Assembly: GCA_013396915.1 (NCBI GenBank)
Contig: VWZL01000908.1
Coordinates: 133,944 to 197,943 of the forward strand
Length of the DNA: 64,000 nucleotides
Source of the DNA: Stercorarius parasiticus
Lineage: Eukaryota; Chordata; Aves; Charadriiformes; Stercorariidae
Direction: 5' to 3'
In this document: one piece after another, positions 35,919-48,200 of the stretch
Layout of the letters: every line of letters starts with the position of its first letter
Numbering within the stretch: the first letter of the stretch is position 1
Made by a program: the position numbers and the translations under genes
Notes under the pieces: model-generated
Databases searched by the model: none
What the model was told of the DNA's origin: nothing
Seen by the model: only the letters and a program-made list of their open reading frames with translations

Positions 35919-36084
35919 AAAATCTTCGAAAGCAATTATTTTTTACACAGGTATTTTCCCTTAACATTCCCTTAAGAAATTAAAAGTTACTAAAATCACA
36001 GAATTACACTTAACTAGCTGTTGCATTTCATGTATGACTACCACAGATATAAGAATGAAGGATCAGTTTGTTTCTGCCTTTTAT

Positions 36085-36106
36085 ACAGATACATATATGT
36101 ATCTGT
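36085..36106. repeat. Perfect 22-base palindrome
   Basis: ACAGATACATA (36085-36095) followed immediately by its reverse complement (36096-36106). The symmetry extends outward by two more pairs after one mismatch. Confidence 0.85.
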
Positions 36107-36427
36107 GTACAATCATGTTTATCATGACATATGGTAATGCTTAAATTTTGTCATTAGTGTGTTTTTTATGGTCAAAGACACTGCAGGAATGGATATTTTC
36201 ATAAAACAAAATGTAGTCAAACATCTGTGTCTTAAAACATAGAGAAAATGTCTCATATATGTATTCTAAATTAATGTAGCTTCTAGCTATCGCAAAGTAA
36301 ATGCCTGTTAAATCTACAAACGAACACACTGGAATGAGAGGTAGGTGAAGACTGGTCCTTGAACTCCATAGTCTACGATTTTCTGCTTGTTTGTAGGCAG
36401 AGTGGCATTGGCATTGTTCCCATGAAA

Positions 36428-36498
36428 TTAATGTCTTTAAGATAAGTTCTTAGTGTTCACATAAGAACTTCAGCTTGCTGAAGTTAAGCTGACATTAA
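36428..36498. repeat. Nested hairpin cluster
   Basis: Outer arms TTAATGTC (36428-36435) and GACATTAA (36491-36498) enclose two 9-bp hairpins. These are AAGTTCTTA/TAAGAACTT (36444-36452 with 36462-36470) and AACTTCAGC/GCTGAAGTT (36466-36474 with 36477-36485). The two inner hairpins share bases 36466-36470 and are mutually exclusive. Confidence 0.7.
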
Positions 36499-38322
36499 AC
36501 TTTTCTGAACAACATCAAAACATCACTAAACCTGACTTTATTCTACAAACAAAGCCTCTAGGATAGATTTTAAAAGGTGTTTAAATATGTGCATTGGAAC
36601 GCTCTGTGATTTACAGTTGTTGTTTAAGTGCATTAATCCCCTAATTCCCAAATGTCTCCATCTTTAAAAGTCTTTCAAACAAGAACACTGTTGGTTTGTT
36701 TGCTAATATAACAGAAAATAACATGTGCTAAATGTTTAAGGTCGATGTGTAAGCTTGCAAGGGTAAGTAGTATTTCTTATAGGTAGTCAGCACCATTTAA
36801 GTCAGTTTCGTCATACCAAGGTATCAGCGGCTATCCCATTTTCCAAAAGACTTAATTTCTATTTCTTACTTCCTTTGAACAGAAGAAAACCAGCAGCTTG
36901 TCACTATGATATTAGGTGGGAGGCAGTGTATGGCAAGATTATGAGTCAGTCACTCACTAAGCCTGCTGGTCAGTGGGAAAAAAAAAACAAGCACCAAAAC
37001 AAACAAAAACTTGTCATGACCAGGACAATTCTATGCAGAGAGAAAATACATTAGACAATGTACTTACAGATTCAAATTTATTTCCAGAATATGCTAATAT
37101 TAAGACAGAGAAAACATCTGAGATACCTACCCTACCTTGCTGCACAAAACTTCAAATGCCTGCATCTTATACATTCCTTCTATAGCAAATTGATTGATGT
37201 TTACTCTTGGCTAATTCTATATTATATCCATGCCCACCTTTGGGATTTGATTCTGTAAGGTGTGTATTTATAGGGCAACCATACTGATGAAGACTTTGTT
37301 TGCAAAGCTCTAGAATGGCAAAGATTTCTCTTTGGTTAAATGAGAGCAAGTACGTAAATATATCCCAGCTCTTTGTCACAAAACTGTGTGGGAGGAGAGG
37401 AGTTTGTTAGGCAAGGTGCTAGAAGTGAGAGGGAAGTTCTAACTACTTTCAGCTATGACACATTATTATTCATTGTGTGGTGTGTCACTCAGATTGTCAT
37501 GATGCACAGCAGAGAACATGCACATTATCAGTGCTGAAGAGCACTGAGAGGGATCGCAGAGGCACAGGTCATTTTGAGGAAATACCTCTGTCACGATCCA
37601 GGAACAGTTTGCTGCTGTTTGTGGAATGGATCTGGCAGCACAAGCTAGGGGATCATCAACTGGTTACTAAAAACCAACAAAATTCATTCATTACAAATCA
37701 AGACATATTTGTAAAAGCTTCCTGAAAAGGAGTCAGAATTCTATATGTAAAGTACTCACTAAATATTATTCAACCACATCTATCAGACTTGGAGAAAGCG
37801 ATCCGAACAAAGAACAGGTTAAATGTGCAAGCAGCTGTATGGGTATGGGTGTCAGCAAAACACTTTGCACTGAGTTAGAAGGTTAATAAGAGAAGGTAGA
37901 ATCTGAAGGCCAGAGAAGGCATAAATATAAAAATTTAAAATCACCCAGGAAGAACATAAAGAAATAAGGTAGCAAAGTAGAGACAAGATAGAGGCATCAG
38001 GTTTAAACACACGCACATAAAATTGAAGAGAAGTCAATTAGACAAAGAAGGCTGTCTGAATTTCTTGCTTAAGAAAATACCAAGTTATGGCTATAAATAA
38101 TTAAAAACAATTTTTATATCTTTGAAAGTTAGTTTATATTAACAAAACTTTACATGTGTTATTTCGACTAAAATTTGCTTCCTCAAGTATTTGCAGAAAA
38201 TGAAATAATGAGTAAATTCATTTTCCACTCCCCCATCTTTAAAATGATTGCAATATTGAGATAAGTTCTTCAATTTTTCTGCTCCTCTCTGCCTTCCTTC
38301 CCCATATAGAGCAGTACTCTCT

Positions 38323-38348
38323 GTTTGGGTTTGGGTTTGTTTGGGTTT
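38323..38348 (+). repeat. TTTGGG-like short tandem stretch
   Basis: Three TTTGGG-like units in 26 bases (TTTGGGTTTGGGTTTG, then TTTGGGTTT). It is not the vertebrate telomere unit TTAGGG; treated as simple repeat. Confidence 0.6.
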
Positions 38349-38801
38349 CTTTAATTTTATTTTTTAAAAATAAACTTCTGACTGGGAGTCAAGAATAAAA
38401 AAAGTTCAAAGTCAAACTTTAGCAGCAATTCAGAGAAGTAGTTTTCAAACATCATTATCAGGTCAGGAAGCACTACTGTACCGCCACTGCAATGAGCCCT
38501 GTGTGAGACCTTCTAGCAGCTGGTATCAGCACTACCAAACCTTATCTAGACTTCACTCATGCTAATATGCTTCTTTTAGAACATAGTGGATAACAGGATA
38601 CAAATCACACTGTAATCTTCCTTGTTAGGTCAATACTTTGATCAATAATGATTGAGGTGCAGAGCATTTCCTGGGAAACTACTAACAGAGGAGCTAATGA
38701 TCATGCCCCCTATCAATAATATCCATTTGCTAGTGATATTATAATATTTAAAAAAACTAACCAAACAACCTAACAAAAAACCCCAAACATAAACTAATAA
38801 G

Positions 38802-38869
38802 TTTATTATTATTATCATTATTATCATTATCATTATCATTATTTATTATTATTCTTCTTATTATTATTA
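38802..38869 (+). repeat. Compound (TTA)n/(TTATCA)n microsatellite
   Basis: About 68 bases of TTA units interspersed with TCA units. The minus strand is open here only because of the repeat (38642-38839). Confidence 0.9.
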
Positions 38870-39660
38870 CCTTTAAATTAATGAAAAAAAACCATTAAGT
38901 TGTGTATTCATGCAGGTCTTTTCATCATGATGTGTCTAAATTCATCACATAGGAGCCGTTTTACACACCATGAAAATGTACCCACCTTGTAACTTCTGGT
39001 AAATGTTTCATCCTAGTACCACAGAGAATTTTCACACCAAGAACAAGAACTGTCATTCCTGTTCAATTTCTTTTAAAATTTTAGTAAGCAAAATACAATC
39101 ACATAAGTAGAATTCAACCCCTGCACTGTAATTTTTTAGTCATTATACAAGAGACAGTGATATCAACGGACCTGAACTAAACTTTCATGGTCTAAGCAGC
39201 ACAAAGCATGTTCCTCATAGTGTGGCCATTTCTTACCTCACTGAATACTTTGAGAACAATAGTAAGCTAGCAATTTAGGATAACGCAGCTGCTGGAAAAG
39301 GTGATATGGGAAAGTCAGGATGAATATCAAACAGAAAACTAGAAAGCATTTATATATTCATATCTCCATTAACAAATCCATTTATTTCAGTAAGCCCTGT
39401 ACCATCTATGATTAATTTTTCATAACATTCAGAACTGTTATCCAACGACTTCTAGCAAAACTTAGTCTTAAAAAAAACCCAACCCTCTTTACACTTTTTA
39501 TGGATCAACCAAGCAAGTTAAAGACAAATAAAGGAGAGAGAAAATATACTATTTCAGTACGTGATCCTCTGTCTACAGTATTTGTGGTGGAGTTTTTTGT
39601 TGTTTGGTTGGTTACTGCTTTTTAGGTTTTTTTTTAATTAATCTTTACAGGGAACAAATT

Positions 39661-39860
39661 AAAGCATAGAGTCATCATTTTGGTTGGAAGGGAACTCCAA
39701 GGGTCATCCAGTCCAGTCTCCTCCTCAAAATAGGTCTAATAGAGCAGGTAGCTCAGGACACTTCCTTAAACACTTAAAAGAGCCAAAAATCTCTCTGACC
39801 TATCTGTTCTGGTATTTGACCATCCCCACATTATTTCGTATTTTTTTCCCCTATTATTAA
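39661..39860 (-). mobile_element. CR1 3' end, minus strand
   Basis: CATAGAGTCATCATTTTGGT, then TGGAAGGGAACTCCAAGGGT and CATCCAGTCCAGTCTCCTCC, is the complement of the CR1 3' UTR. Further in, CTCTCTGACCTATCTGTTCT then GGTATTTGACCATCC is the complement of the end of ORF2 (normally encoding ...HWNRLP). Similarity fades at about 39860, where an unrelated CpG-dense patch begins. Confidence 0.8.
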
Positions 39861-39861
39861 T

Positions 39862-39965
39862 GCGAAGGCTGGAAGCTAACCGTGAGAGAGTAAACGGCTC
39901 AGGAGCACCGCCTTTGCTGTCCTTGGTGCTGAATTCGCCATCGCGAAGGTAGTGTACGGTAAATG
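39862..39965. other. Isolated CpG-dense patch of unknown origin
   Basis: About 105 bases hold roughly eight CpG dinucleotides and are clearly more GC-rich than the surroundings. GCGAAGG occurs at both 39862-39868 and 39943-39949. It does not match CR1 and sits directly at the inner end of the CR1 fragment. Possible explanations are a short insertion, an unmethylated regulatory element, or a fragment of a GC-rich mobile element. Confidence 0.55.
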
Positions 39966-40461
39966 GGAAGCTTCTACATGATGTCAGAGGAAAAAACAGC
40001 ATCAGCTTTGCTAATCTATGTACTAGAAATGTTTCACGAGGAAAGAAATGTTATACTTTTAAATGTAGAATGAAAATACTGAAGAGGCAACTGTAGAAAC
40101 AGAAAAGGAGGGATCAAGGAATGAACAATGAACAGAGAACATCTGTATCTCCAGTATCCCAGCAACATTAGCTAAGAGAAGTGAAGACCATTATGAAAAT
40201 TATCAACTGGGAATTGTGGGACATCTGTTTACTTTCTGTGAATTTTATTGATATCCTGCTGTACCTTGTGATTCTCTAGTGTCCTGGACACACTCAATAT
40301 TGAAAATCAAGTTAGAAGGAATGACATTATCCAACATAGAAAAATCTTTCTTAAATTCCAGTCTTTAAAATATACATAAATTATAACTGGTACAGTGTAA
40401 CTATTACTTAAGTGTGTCAGAAGTAGCTGCATTTTCTATTTCAAATCACATTGGATCATTC

Positions 40462-40516
40462 CAGATGAAATTGGCCTAATCTGGCCTACCCAGTTGAAAT
40501 TGGCCTAATCTGGCCT
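40462..40516 (+). repeat. Tandem duplication, 29-bp unit
   Basis: CAGATGAAATTGGCCTAATC (40462 on) and CAGTTGAAATTGGCCTAATC (40491 on) begin two adjacent units. 25 of 26 compared bases are identical, so the duplication is recent or constrained. Confidence 0.9.
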
Positions 40517-40761
40517 GTTTATGCTGTTTTTAGATATGATACAAGTTTCTGAATTATTAGAAGTCAGGCTAAAAAGCAGTTTCATGAAAGATAAAACTCA
40601 GCAACTTCTTTTTTTTTAACATTGATAAAAAATATGTAAAGGTTTCTCTAATATACTGATATGTAAAATAGAATATGTTTATTTTTCTTAGAGAAAGCAA
40701 AAGATTTAATCCAAATAAAATGATAGAAACTATGAGATTTAGTCATAGGTAATTTTAGAAT

Positions 40762-41214
40762 ATGAATCTACTAAGACCCCACCTGGAGCACTGCGTCCAA
40801 TTCTGGAGCCCCTACCACAAGAAAGATATGGACGTGCTGGAACGTGTCCAGAGAAGGGCCACGAGGATGATCAGAGGGCTGGAGCACCTCTCCTATGAGG
40901 ACACACTGAGAGAGTTGGGGTTGTTCAGGCTGGAGAAAAGAAGGCTCCGAGGAGACCTTATAGTGGCCTACCAGCATCTTAAGGGGGCCTACAAGAAAGC
41001 TGGGGAGGGACTTTTTAGGATGTCGGGTAATGGTAGGACTAGAGGGAATGGACTAAAACTAGAGACGGGTCGATTCAGACTGGACATTAGGAAGAAGTTC
41101 TTCACCATGAGGGTGGTGAGACACTGGAACAGGTTGCCCAGAGAGGTGGTGGAAGCCCCATCCCTGGAAGTTTTTAAGGCCAGGCTGTATTGGGCTCTAA
41201 GCAACCTGATCTAG
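40762..41214 (+). pseudogene. CR1 ORF2 C-terminal fragment, uninterrupted
   Basis: About 150 codons are open up to the natural ORF2 stop. Recognisable CR1 C-terminal blocks in order are [63 protein letters not shown] and [19 protein letters not shown], ending NLI. The first few codons (40762-40769) are flanking DNA, so the start Met is not real. The full ORF2 product has an N-terminal endonuclease and a central reverse transcriptase, both missing here, so the fragment cannot mobilise anything. The lack of stops over 150 codons supports a fairly young insertion. Confidence 0.85.
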
Positions 41215-41292
41215 TGGGAGGTGTCCCTGCCCATGGCAGGGGGGTTGGAACTAGATGATCTTTAAAGTCCCTTCCAACCCTAACAATTCTAT
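40770..41292 (+). mobile_element. Well-preserved CR1 LINE 3' end
   Basis: A 5'-truncated insertion beginning near AAGACCCCACCTGGAGCACT and ending at CCCTTCCAACCCTAACAATT with CTATA. It contains the last part of ORF2 with an intact stop (TAG at 41212-41214), the short 3' UTR with GTGGGAGGTGTCCCTGCCCA, and the terminal CR1 motif. Truncation at the 5' end and a short repeat-like tail instead of poly-A are normal for CR1 retrotransposition. It is the youngest-looking complete 3' end in the window. No obvious target-site duplication was seen, as is usual for CR1. Confidence 0.93.
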
Positions 41293-41551
41293 ACTGAGGT
41301 TATCAAAATATTCTGCTTTCAAATGATACTTGAAAAAACGGAAGAAGTGCAAGATAGTCTGTGGCCAAGCACGGTGCATGTCTATTGAAATGGGAAGCCA
41401 AATATGTCCTAAAGATATTTCTAAATATTACCAGCCAGTTCCTACTTGACTTGCTCAAGCAAGTATACACTATGACTGTCAGAATTACCTTCACTAGAAA
41501 AGCCAGTTCACTTATATAAAATGAGTCAGCTATATTTCCACCTACTTGTTT

Positions 41552-41581
41552 TATACATACATATGTACATGTGTATGTATA
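41552..41581. repeat. Inverted repeat in a TATACATAC microsatellite-like stretch
   Basis: TATACATAC (41552-41560) and GTATGTATA (41573-41581) flank a 12-base centre. Confidence 0.75.
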
Positions 41582-42174
41582 CATACACACTTACTTTGTC
41601 TGCTCCTTACGAGCAGAGTAAGAATAATTTTACGTGCAAATAAGTTTCTAAATATTAACCTAGATACAATAACTTGGAGATACTGATAAAATTTAACAGG
41701 TTTCATATGAGGAAAGAGAAAATGAAATTATCAAAGACATGAAAACTCTATTAGGGATGAGCATATAAATTGGGGTATTTCCTGGCAACTGTCATACTTG
41801 TGCCAAAGTTCAGATAAGCAATAAAAATGTCTCACGCTGACAAAGTCTTTCTATGCTGCCTGCCAGCACTATCACAGCATTAGCGAAACTGAAAGAGAAT
41901 CAACTGATTAGAAAACTAGAACAAAAGGAGACCCAATTGTTTCATTTCTTATTACCTGTTTACAAGAAAAAACATGTATTGTAAAGACCTCCAAAGGGAT
42001 CTTGTATTTAATGTTGTCTCATCAAGGAACTTTCTCTGTACAGGCTTCAATAAAGATGATGGAAAATACAGCAGAATACGCTTCTGGCTATGTATACCCT
42101 TTTTTCCATGTATGTAAGACATGACCACAGACCTGTGGAAGACTAACTGTGACATTGAAGAGCAGTGCCTTAGG

Positions 42175-42204
42175 CAGTAGGCATAAGCAGACTTATGCCT
42201 ACTG
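42175..42204. repeat. Perfect 13-bp hairpin with 4-base loop
   Basis: CAGTAGGCATAAG (42175-42187), loop CAGA, CTTATGCCTACTG (42192-42204). It is the longest perfect short-loop stem noticed in the window. Confidence 0.85.
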
Positions 42205-45200
42205 GATTGTACATGATTTATACTAAATAGCTTATTTAAAGTGTTAGGATGTGCTGTTTTCAGCTCTCAAAATAACAGTCAATAAAACCCCTTAATAGAA
42301 TCACAGTTTTCACGTGAGGTCTTAAAAAAATCAAGACTGATTATAATTATTAAAAAAAAAAAAGATTTCATAACTCTGAAGTACAGTCCTGTACCTCCTC
42401 CAGAACACAGCTGGTAGGAGAAAATACGTAAACTAACTTGCATGCATATCATTATAAACTGACCTCTCTTAATTGTTCTTGGCACCTGCATGAGTTAAAG
42501 CAAAAAATCAGCTTAATTCACAGCAACAAAAGAAAACTGAGGGAGAAGGTGGAGGTTGAGAAAAATTTCTAGCTTTAAGAATATGTAACCAGAAACTTCT
42601 GCAAACTGCAGAGTAACCTTGATTGTAATTCAAGTTCCAAAATATTCAAATCACCTAACAGAAATAAATGAACTTGCATATTCCCCATTCCAGGTAAACT
42701 CAGCAAATGCATGAGTCAACTTTTGATTTTCTCCTTGCCCTCAATAACCCCTGTAACGACACTCAAATCTCTTGCTATGTAACGGCACTTTGCAGGAGAA
42801 AAAATTACACACAGAGTTTTCCAAACATTTGTATTTGTATGACCTCAAATTATAAAGCACACATTTTATGCAAGCATTTCCTACATTTTCCAGCCTTATC
42901 TTAAATTCTGATGCATGCAAATCAATTCTCAAGTCCCTAGAAAAGTACAAGACAAAATGAAGAAATACTAATGCCACATGCATTTGCCCCAAATTCAAAG
43001 ACTGAAAACAAAACCTTTTTATCAATGACATTGTTAAGAGCTGTACAACTACTCTGCAACAGGGTCTTAGAGCCACATTAGAGTATTAGAGTAAAACAAA
43101 CTTCAGTCATTCTCTTTGTTAGGATAGAATCAAACCTACTGAAGACTACATATCCATGCTTAGTAACCTTCCACACAGACTAGCCCATCTACCAGATATG
43201 AGAATCTGCAGTCTTTATCACAGTAATACAAATGGAAGGTGTCCTTTATGAGCTGAACTGGGATGAGACATCCCTGGGATGTGTATACTTCCCCTGAAAC
43301 ATTTAGGTAAAATACTACCTGCTTCTTTACAGCTGTAAAGCCAGCACAATTTCACTTGTAGAATGAAGCCCAGGAAATTTGTGCTTGGCACAATACCAAA
43401 AAACTCTTATCTATCTATGGTTCTGTTGTAGTTAACTATAGGGGAAAGTGTGAAATGTACATCAAAATAGGAAGCATGGCCTGTAACAGTCATAAAGCTG
43501 CGGTAGCTATCTTAGTAACAAGATGGCTAGGCAGGGAAGAATATTTCCTTCCTTCTTAGGCCCCCAGAATTTCCCAATGGGAAATGCAAATGTTTTACAC
43601 ACATGAAAGTTACATGAATTTGCATAACATGAGCTCAAGGGTGTGTAAAAAGAAGCAGAGAAAAACCTTCTGTGATCACATTTGCTTCTCCTGCTGACTC
43701 ACATACAGAAAAGGGTCAACATCCAGCTGTTCTAAATCACTCTTGGTGCCTTGTTCTTTCATTGTCTTTGAAAGAACAGTTAACTGCTTCATTTAACCCT
43801 TCGCTAAATTCAGTATATTATTCCACTTCAGCTGCCACTCAAATGAAAAAGATGCGGTGCTGGGAGGAAAACACATTTAAGGATATCTCATAAACGTGCA
43901 ATTTTTTCCCTCTGTGCAAAACAATAACCTGCCTTTGAATTTAGAAATAGCTGCCTTGCCACTAGAATTGGAGAAAAACACCTGATTTACACACATCTGC
44001 TTGTCAGACTTGCCATGTTCTAATGATCTGTATGAAGTAAGTCTCAGAGGAAAAATCAATTTGTTTCCCTTGGAGAAAATTTCAAAATATTTAGCTCAGA
44101 GTTGTTTTGTGATATTCTTGCACTTCATTCTCATGGACTGGCTCCCAAATGACAATAAACAATTTATTTGCCTCTTGAAAGTGATCATCATTAGTTTAAG
44201 CCACCAGTTTAAATAATTTATCTTCTATAGTTGCTGTTTAAGGAAAACAAACCATTCCTGCAGTCTGTGGGAAAATCACTGCTGTTTTGTATTGTGAGAC
44301 TCTAAAGAGAGTCTGTAAAAAGCAGAAATATATTATCATTATTTTCAAGTGAGAGGGGTAGTACAAATCAATCTTCAAAATTTCAAAACTAAGAACAGGT
44401 TTGTACTTTGAATATCAATACAAAAAGAAACACTAAAATTTAGAAATAAAGTAAGTTTGAGGTTTGAGTATAAAAATAGTCTTTACCTTGGCTCTAGAAC
44501 CCATCTATTTCGAATATTTAGAAAATTAAGCCCTTTAGCAGGTAATTTTTTTTCACTGCTCTACCTCTCTTACAAGGCAAACTTTGTGATAGGCACTCTA
44601 ACTTGTTCAGAAAGAATTCAGCAATAGATTTTGCACTATCTTAAGGTCCAATGTTTCAGTGTATTTATTAGAAAGTGATTGTCAATACTAAACATGGAAA
44701 AATTTGATACAGTGTAAAACCACTACATATCCTGCCCGCAGTCAGAATAGATTAATCTCATTTCCAACAACATTTCATGTGCTGGAAACTTTTATTGTTC
44801 CCCCATTTCCATCCCTCATTCTTCTCTTCTTTTCAATGTCAGTTGCTTCAGTTCTTTCTGAAATGCCAGTTTTCTAGACCTTCTTTCTCCTCATTGCCAT
44901 CATATGTAATAGCTCATTTTTGAAGTTGAATTTAAGATTTCATTAAAAACCTCAGAAATCCCGAAGAAAATATAAGGTTGTATTTCAGATCAAACAAAAT
45001 CTGAAATGATTTTTTCAATTTTGATTTTAGTAGGAAGAGAAGAGAGAAAAATGTATTTGAACTTGACCACAGTACACTTTTCCTTTTTGATTTTGTAAAA
45101 AGTATGAGTTGGAAGATCAATTATTTTTGTATCTCTACATAAAAAAATGCATGGACTCATGCTTTTGTGTCTTTCAAAATGAGGAAGCTCTGCACAAACT

Positions 45201-48200
45201 CAAAGGTGAAAATGTAAACCCTTTCAATAATCTCAATATTCTAATTATTAACAGTTTAACAATCTGCACTTATAAAATAATGTATTAATAAAAAATTGGT
45301 TTGCCAAGATTGCCATGTGCACATTTGAAAACTACTTTTGAAAATGTCAATCAGTTTACAAATGTTTTGTCCACATCTTCACGTACTTCAGGGTTATTTC
45401 CTACATCATATTCTGCAATGCTTTGTCAGATTCAGTGTTAAGTAATCGTCAAATCATTTTAGCAACACACCTATTATTTTATTATTCAGATGGTTCTGTC
45501 TGTACTTAACATTATGATTTGTTTGGCTTTCATTCCTTTTTCTCATCTGAAGCAACTGTATTAAACACAGTACTGGGTCTTACAAGAATGAAAGACCACA
45601 TACCACCCCTTTAATCATACTTGCTTAAATTCATATCCTTGCTTGTATTGATCTTCTGACCAACACATTCCAGATACACAGATCTCTGTAATACTTGTAA
45701 TTTGGATCACCAATTTAGGAAACAGAGAAATAAACATAATATATATTACAGTAAAAAGTGAAGATGTGAGAGAAAAATGTCACTGTATATGACTCAGACT
45801 GATGATTTTCAACTCTTTATGCTACATTTGAAAAGTGACAACGTTGATGCATGACAATGTACAAATAACCATTACTTGCAATGATGTCTTTGTCATTCCC
45901 TTGAAAATGCCTGTGTGGGTTTTATCAGGAGAAAAAAATAAAACCTGGTTGAAAATCTCTTTAAGTATATTGCTGGGTTTAATAAAAGCATTAGTGCTGA
46001 GAATCATCCTACAGTGCAAGCTTTTTCAGTACCTACTATGCATGAATCTTTTAATCCTAAATAGAATGAAGAGCACATACTGTCTAAAACCGAATTTTAA
46101 TACCTAAAATGTCTGTGAAGAGGAAGTGGAAAATACAAATGGCTTTAACCTACTGATATCCAAATCATTACATCACCAATGATCACAAAATAACTAGAAA
46201 ACGTGAACATATCATTTAGGTCATACTATCTAAATAGAAGAATGATATATCACATTCAGTTGGCATCACATTTACATTATGATGGTACCAGTTGAGGAAG
46301 CTGCATATCTACCTGTACAGGACTGAAGTCTAAACCATTTTCCATTTTGTAGTTTTATTTTCGAAATGAATTAATGAAAACAAATATAACCTTGTAAACT
46401 TAACCATTGTATACTGTTCTGGGCAGTTATGAAAAGCTTCTGATATTGGCACTTGCTGAGTGCTTGACACAAAAAGGAAGGAAGGACTGTTTCCCAAAAA
46501 AGCACAGAGGAAAAGAATTCTGAATATCTTATGTTCTATGCAATTTTCAAAAGCACTAGTATTTAAATCATTAAATGCAGTAATTACAGTACCTGTAATT
46601 CCAAGCAATAAATTCATTGATAAGTCATCAAGTTCATCCCAATGACTCTTTTTGAATAATATTTTCAAACTTGAAGTTAAAACTTTGTAAAATCCAACTC
46701 ACAAATCAAAGGTCAGTCAGGGTATTGAGACCTGTGCTATTCAAAAAACACAGCTTAGCATCCTAGGCTTGCATTTGGAAATCCTTCCGTTTCCTACTAA
46801 ATCCCAGATTTCTTGAACAACTTGAATGAATCATTTAGCCTTCTCATGTTTCAGTCCCATCTCCTGTTGATGGGAGACTTTCAACTTCAAGTGCAGTTTA
46901 GTAAATAAATGCTCTAAAGATTTCTGTTTGTTCAGTTAATATGGTAATGTTAACATGACAGAGGCCTTTTAACTATGGAGGAGGAAAGCTTTTCTTCTGC
47001 TATTAGAAAAGTTATTTGAAGTTCTACATTTTCTTGGGTTTTATATACAATTAAACTAATTCACTGCAGAGTTTTAATGCTCTGTGAGTCATATCTAATT
47101 GCAAATGTACGTTCACTTTTGGAATACCTAGTCCAAATACAACCCTCACACAATGAGATACTAACTTATGTTCCTAGCAGCTCTATTTCATATTCAAAAA
47201 GATTTCTATGGAAAATATTCACATTAGATGCACTTTCTTACAACAAAAAAAAATAACCTAAGAATTAATAACCTCAGTGAATAGTAGAGATTCTGAAGTA
47301 CTAAAAGCATTTGTATGAGAATGTGTTTATTTTCTAATTTTAGGATTCTGTGTTTTTTCTTTAATTTGAACAGCAAAGCAATGTGTGCTGTGTACTGAAG
47401 ACAACTGTGTGCTGAATACAGTATGTATATCAGTAACTATACAATAAATTCAATCTGAATATGGACTCCTACTATCAACGTTCCTAATTGTGTAGAAACC
47501 CAACAGAATGCCTAGCAACCATTTGCAAACCCCTTGAGTTCCACCTGAGGATTTAAATAGACTACAGTTCTTGTATGAATCTTTTGTACAGAGGACTACT
47601 TCATCTGCTGAGATAAAGAAGACTTCCTATTGATAAGTTAGTAATAGGCTACATCTTGAACAACTCCTATATCCAAATTATGTCCCTGTAAAGTACTTAC
47701 ATTCTATTAATTAGTGATGACACCTAGAACATCTGATTAGGCAAGGAGTATTTATGTATTTCACAATCAGCTTTCTGAAGCTCCACATCAGTTTTGTATT
47801 TTCAGCTTTCTGTATAACTAAAGTCACAAAAAGTGTTATTCTCAAATTCTTTTCCAATCCATGCATGCCCGTTTAGCAAGACTAGTTAAATGCCTAACCA
47901 CCTAACTTTCATGACATTTTCCAGATCTTGCACCTACATCGTTCCTTGTCAGAAGTATTGCGAAGTGTAGCACGGCAACAATAACTGAAACTAAATCTTG
48001 CTATGGAACCATAATCTCCACAAAGCATGCAAAATTTTGACAACTAAGGCAGAAAGCCAAATTTACCATCTTAAGATGCAATACTTTCACTCTTCAACCT
48101 TGAAAACCACCCCTAAGTATATATATAGGAACAGATAAGTTTGGGGACAAAAGATCAAATAAGGAGTTACCCATAAAACTTTATTATTGTTAACTTAAAC

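Larger units (their letters stand above)
32647..39660. other. AT-rich DNA, no recognised gene
   Basis: Contains several hairpins (35871-35918, 36085-36106, 36428-36498), a TTTGGG-type stretch (38323-38348), a long TTA/TCA microsatellite (38802-38869) and a minus-strand exon-like segment (33599-33704). No transposon family was recognised. Confidence 0.45.

Noticed and set aside
38323..38348. Interstitial telomere-like repeat
   Set aside because: The unit is TTTGGG, not TTAGGG, and only three imperfect copies are present; better explained as simple sequence.
39240..39294. 55-base minus-strand segment with strong acceptor and donor (AGTGAG/GTAAGAA)
   Set aside because: All three frames contain stops. 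It could only be noncoding, and nothing else supports transcription.
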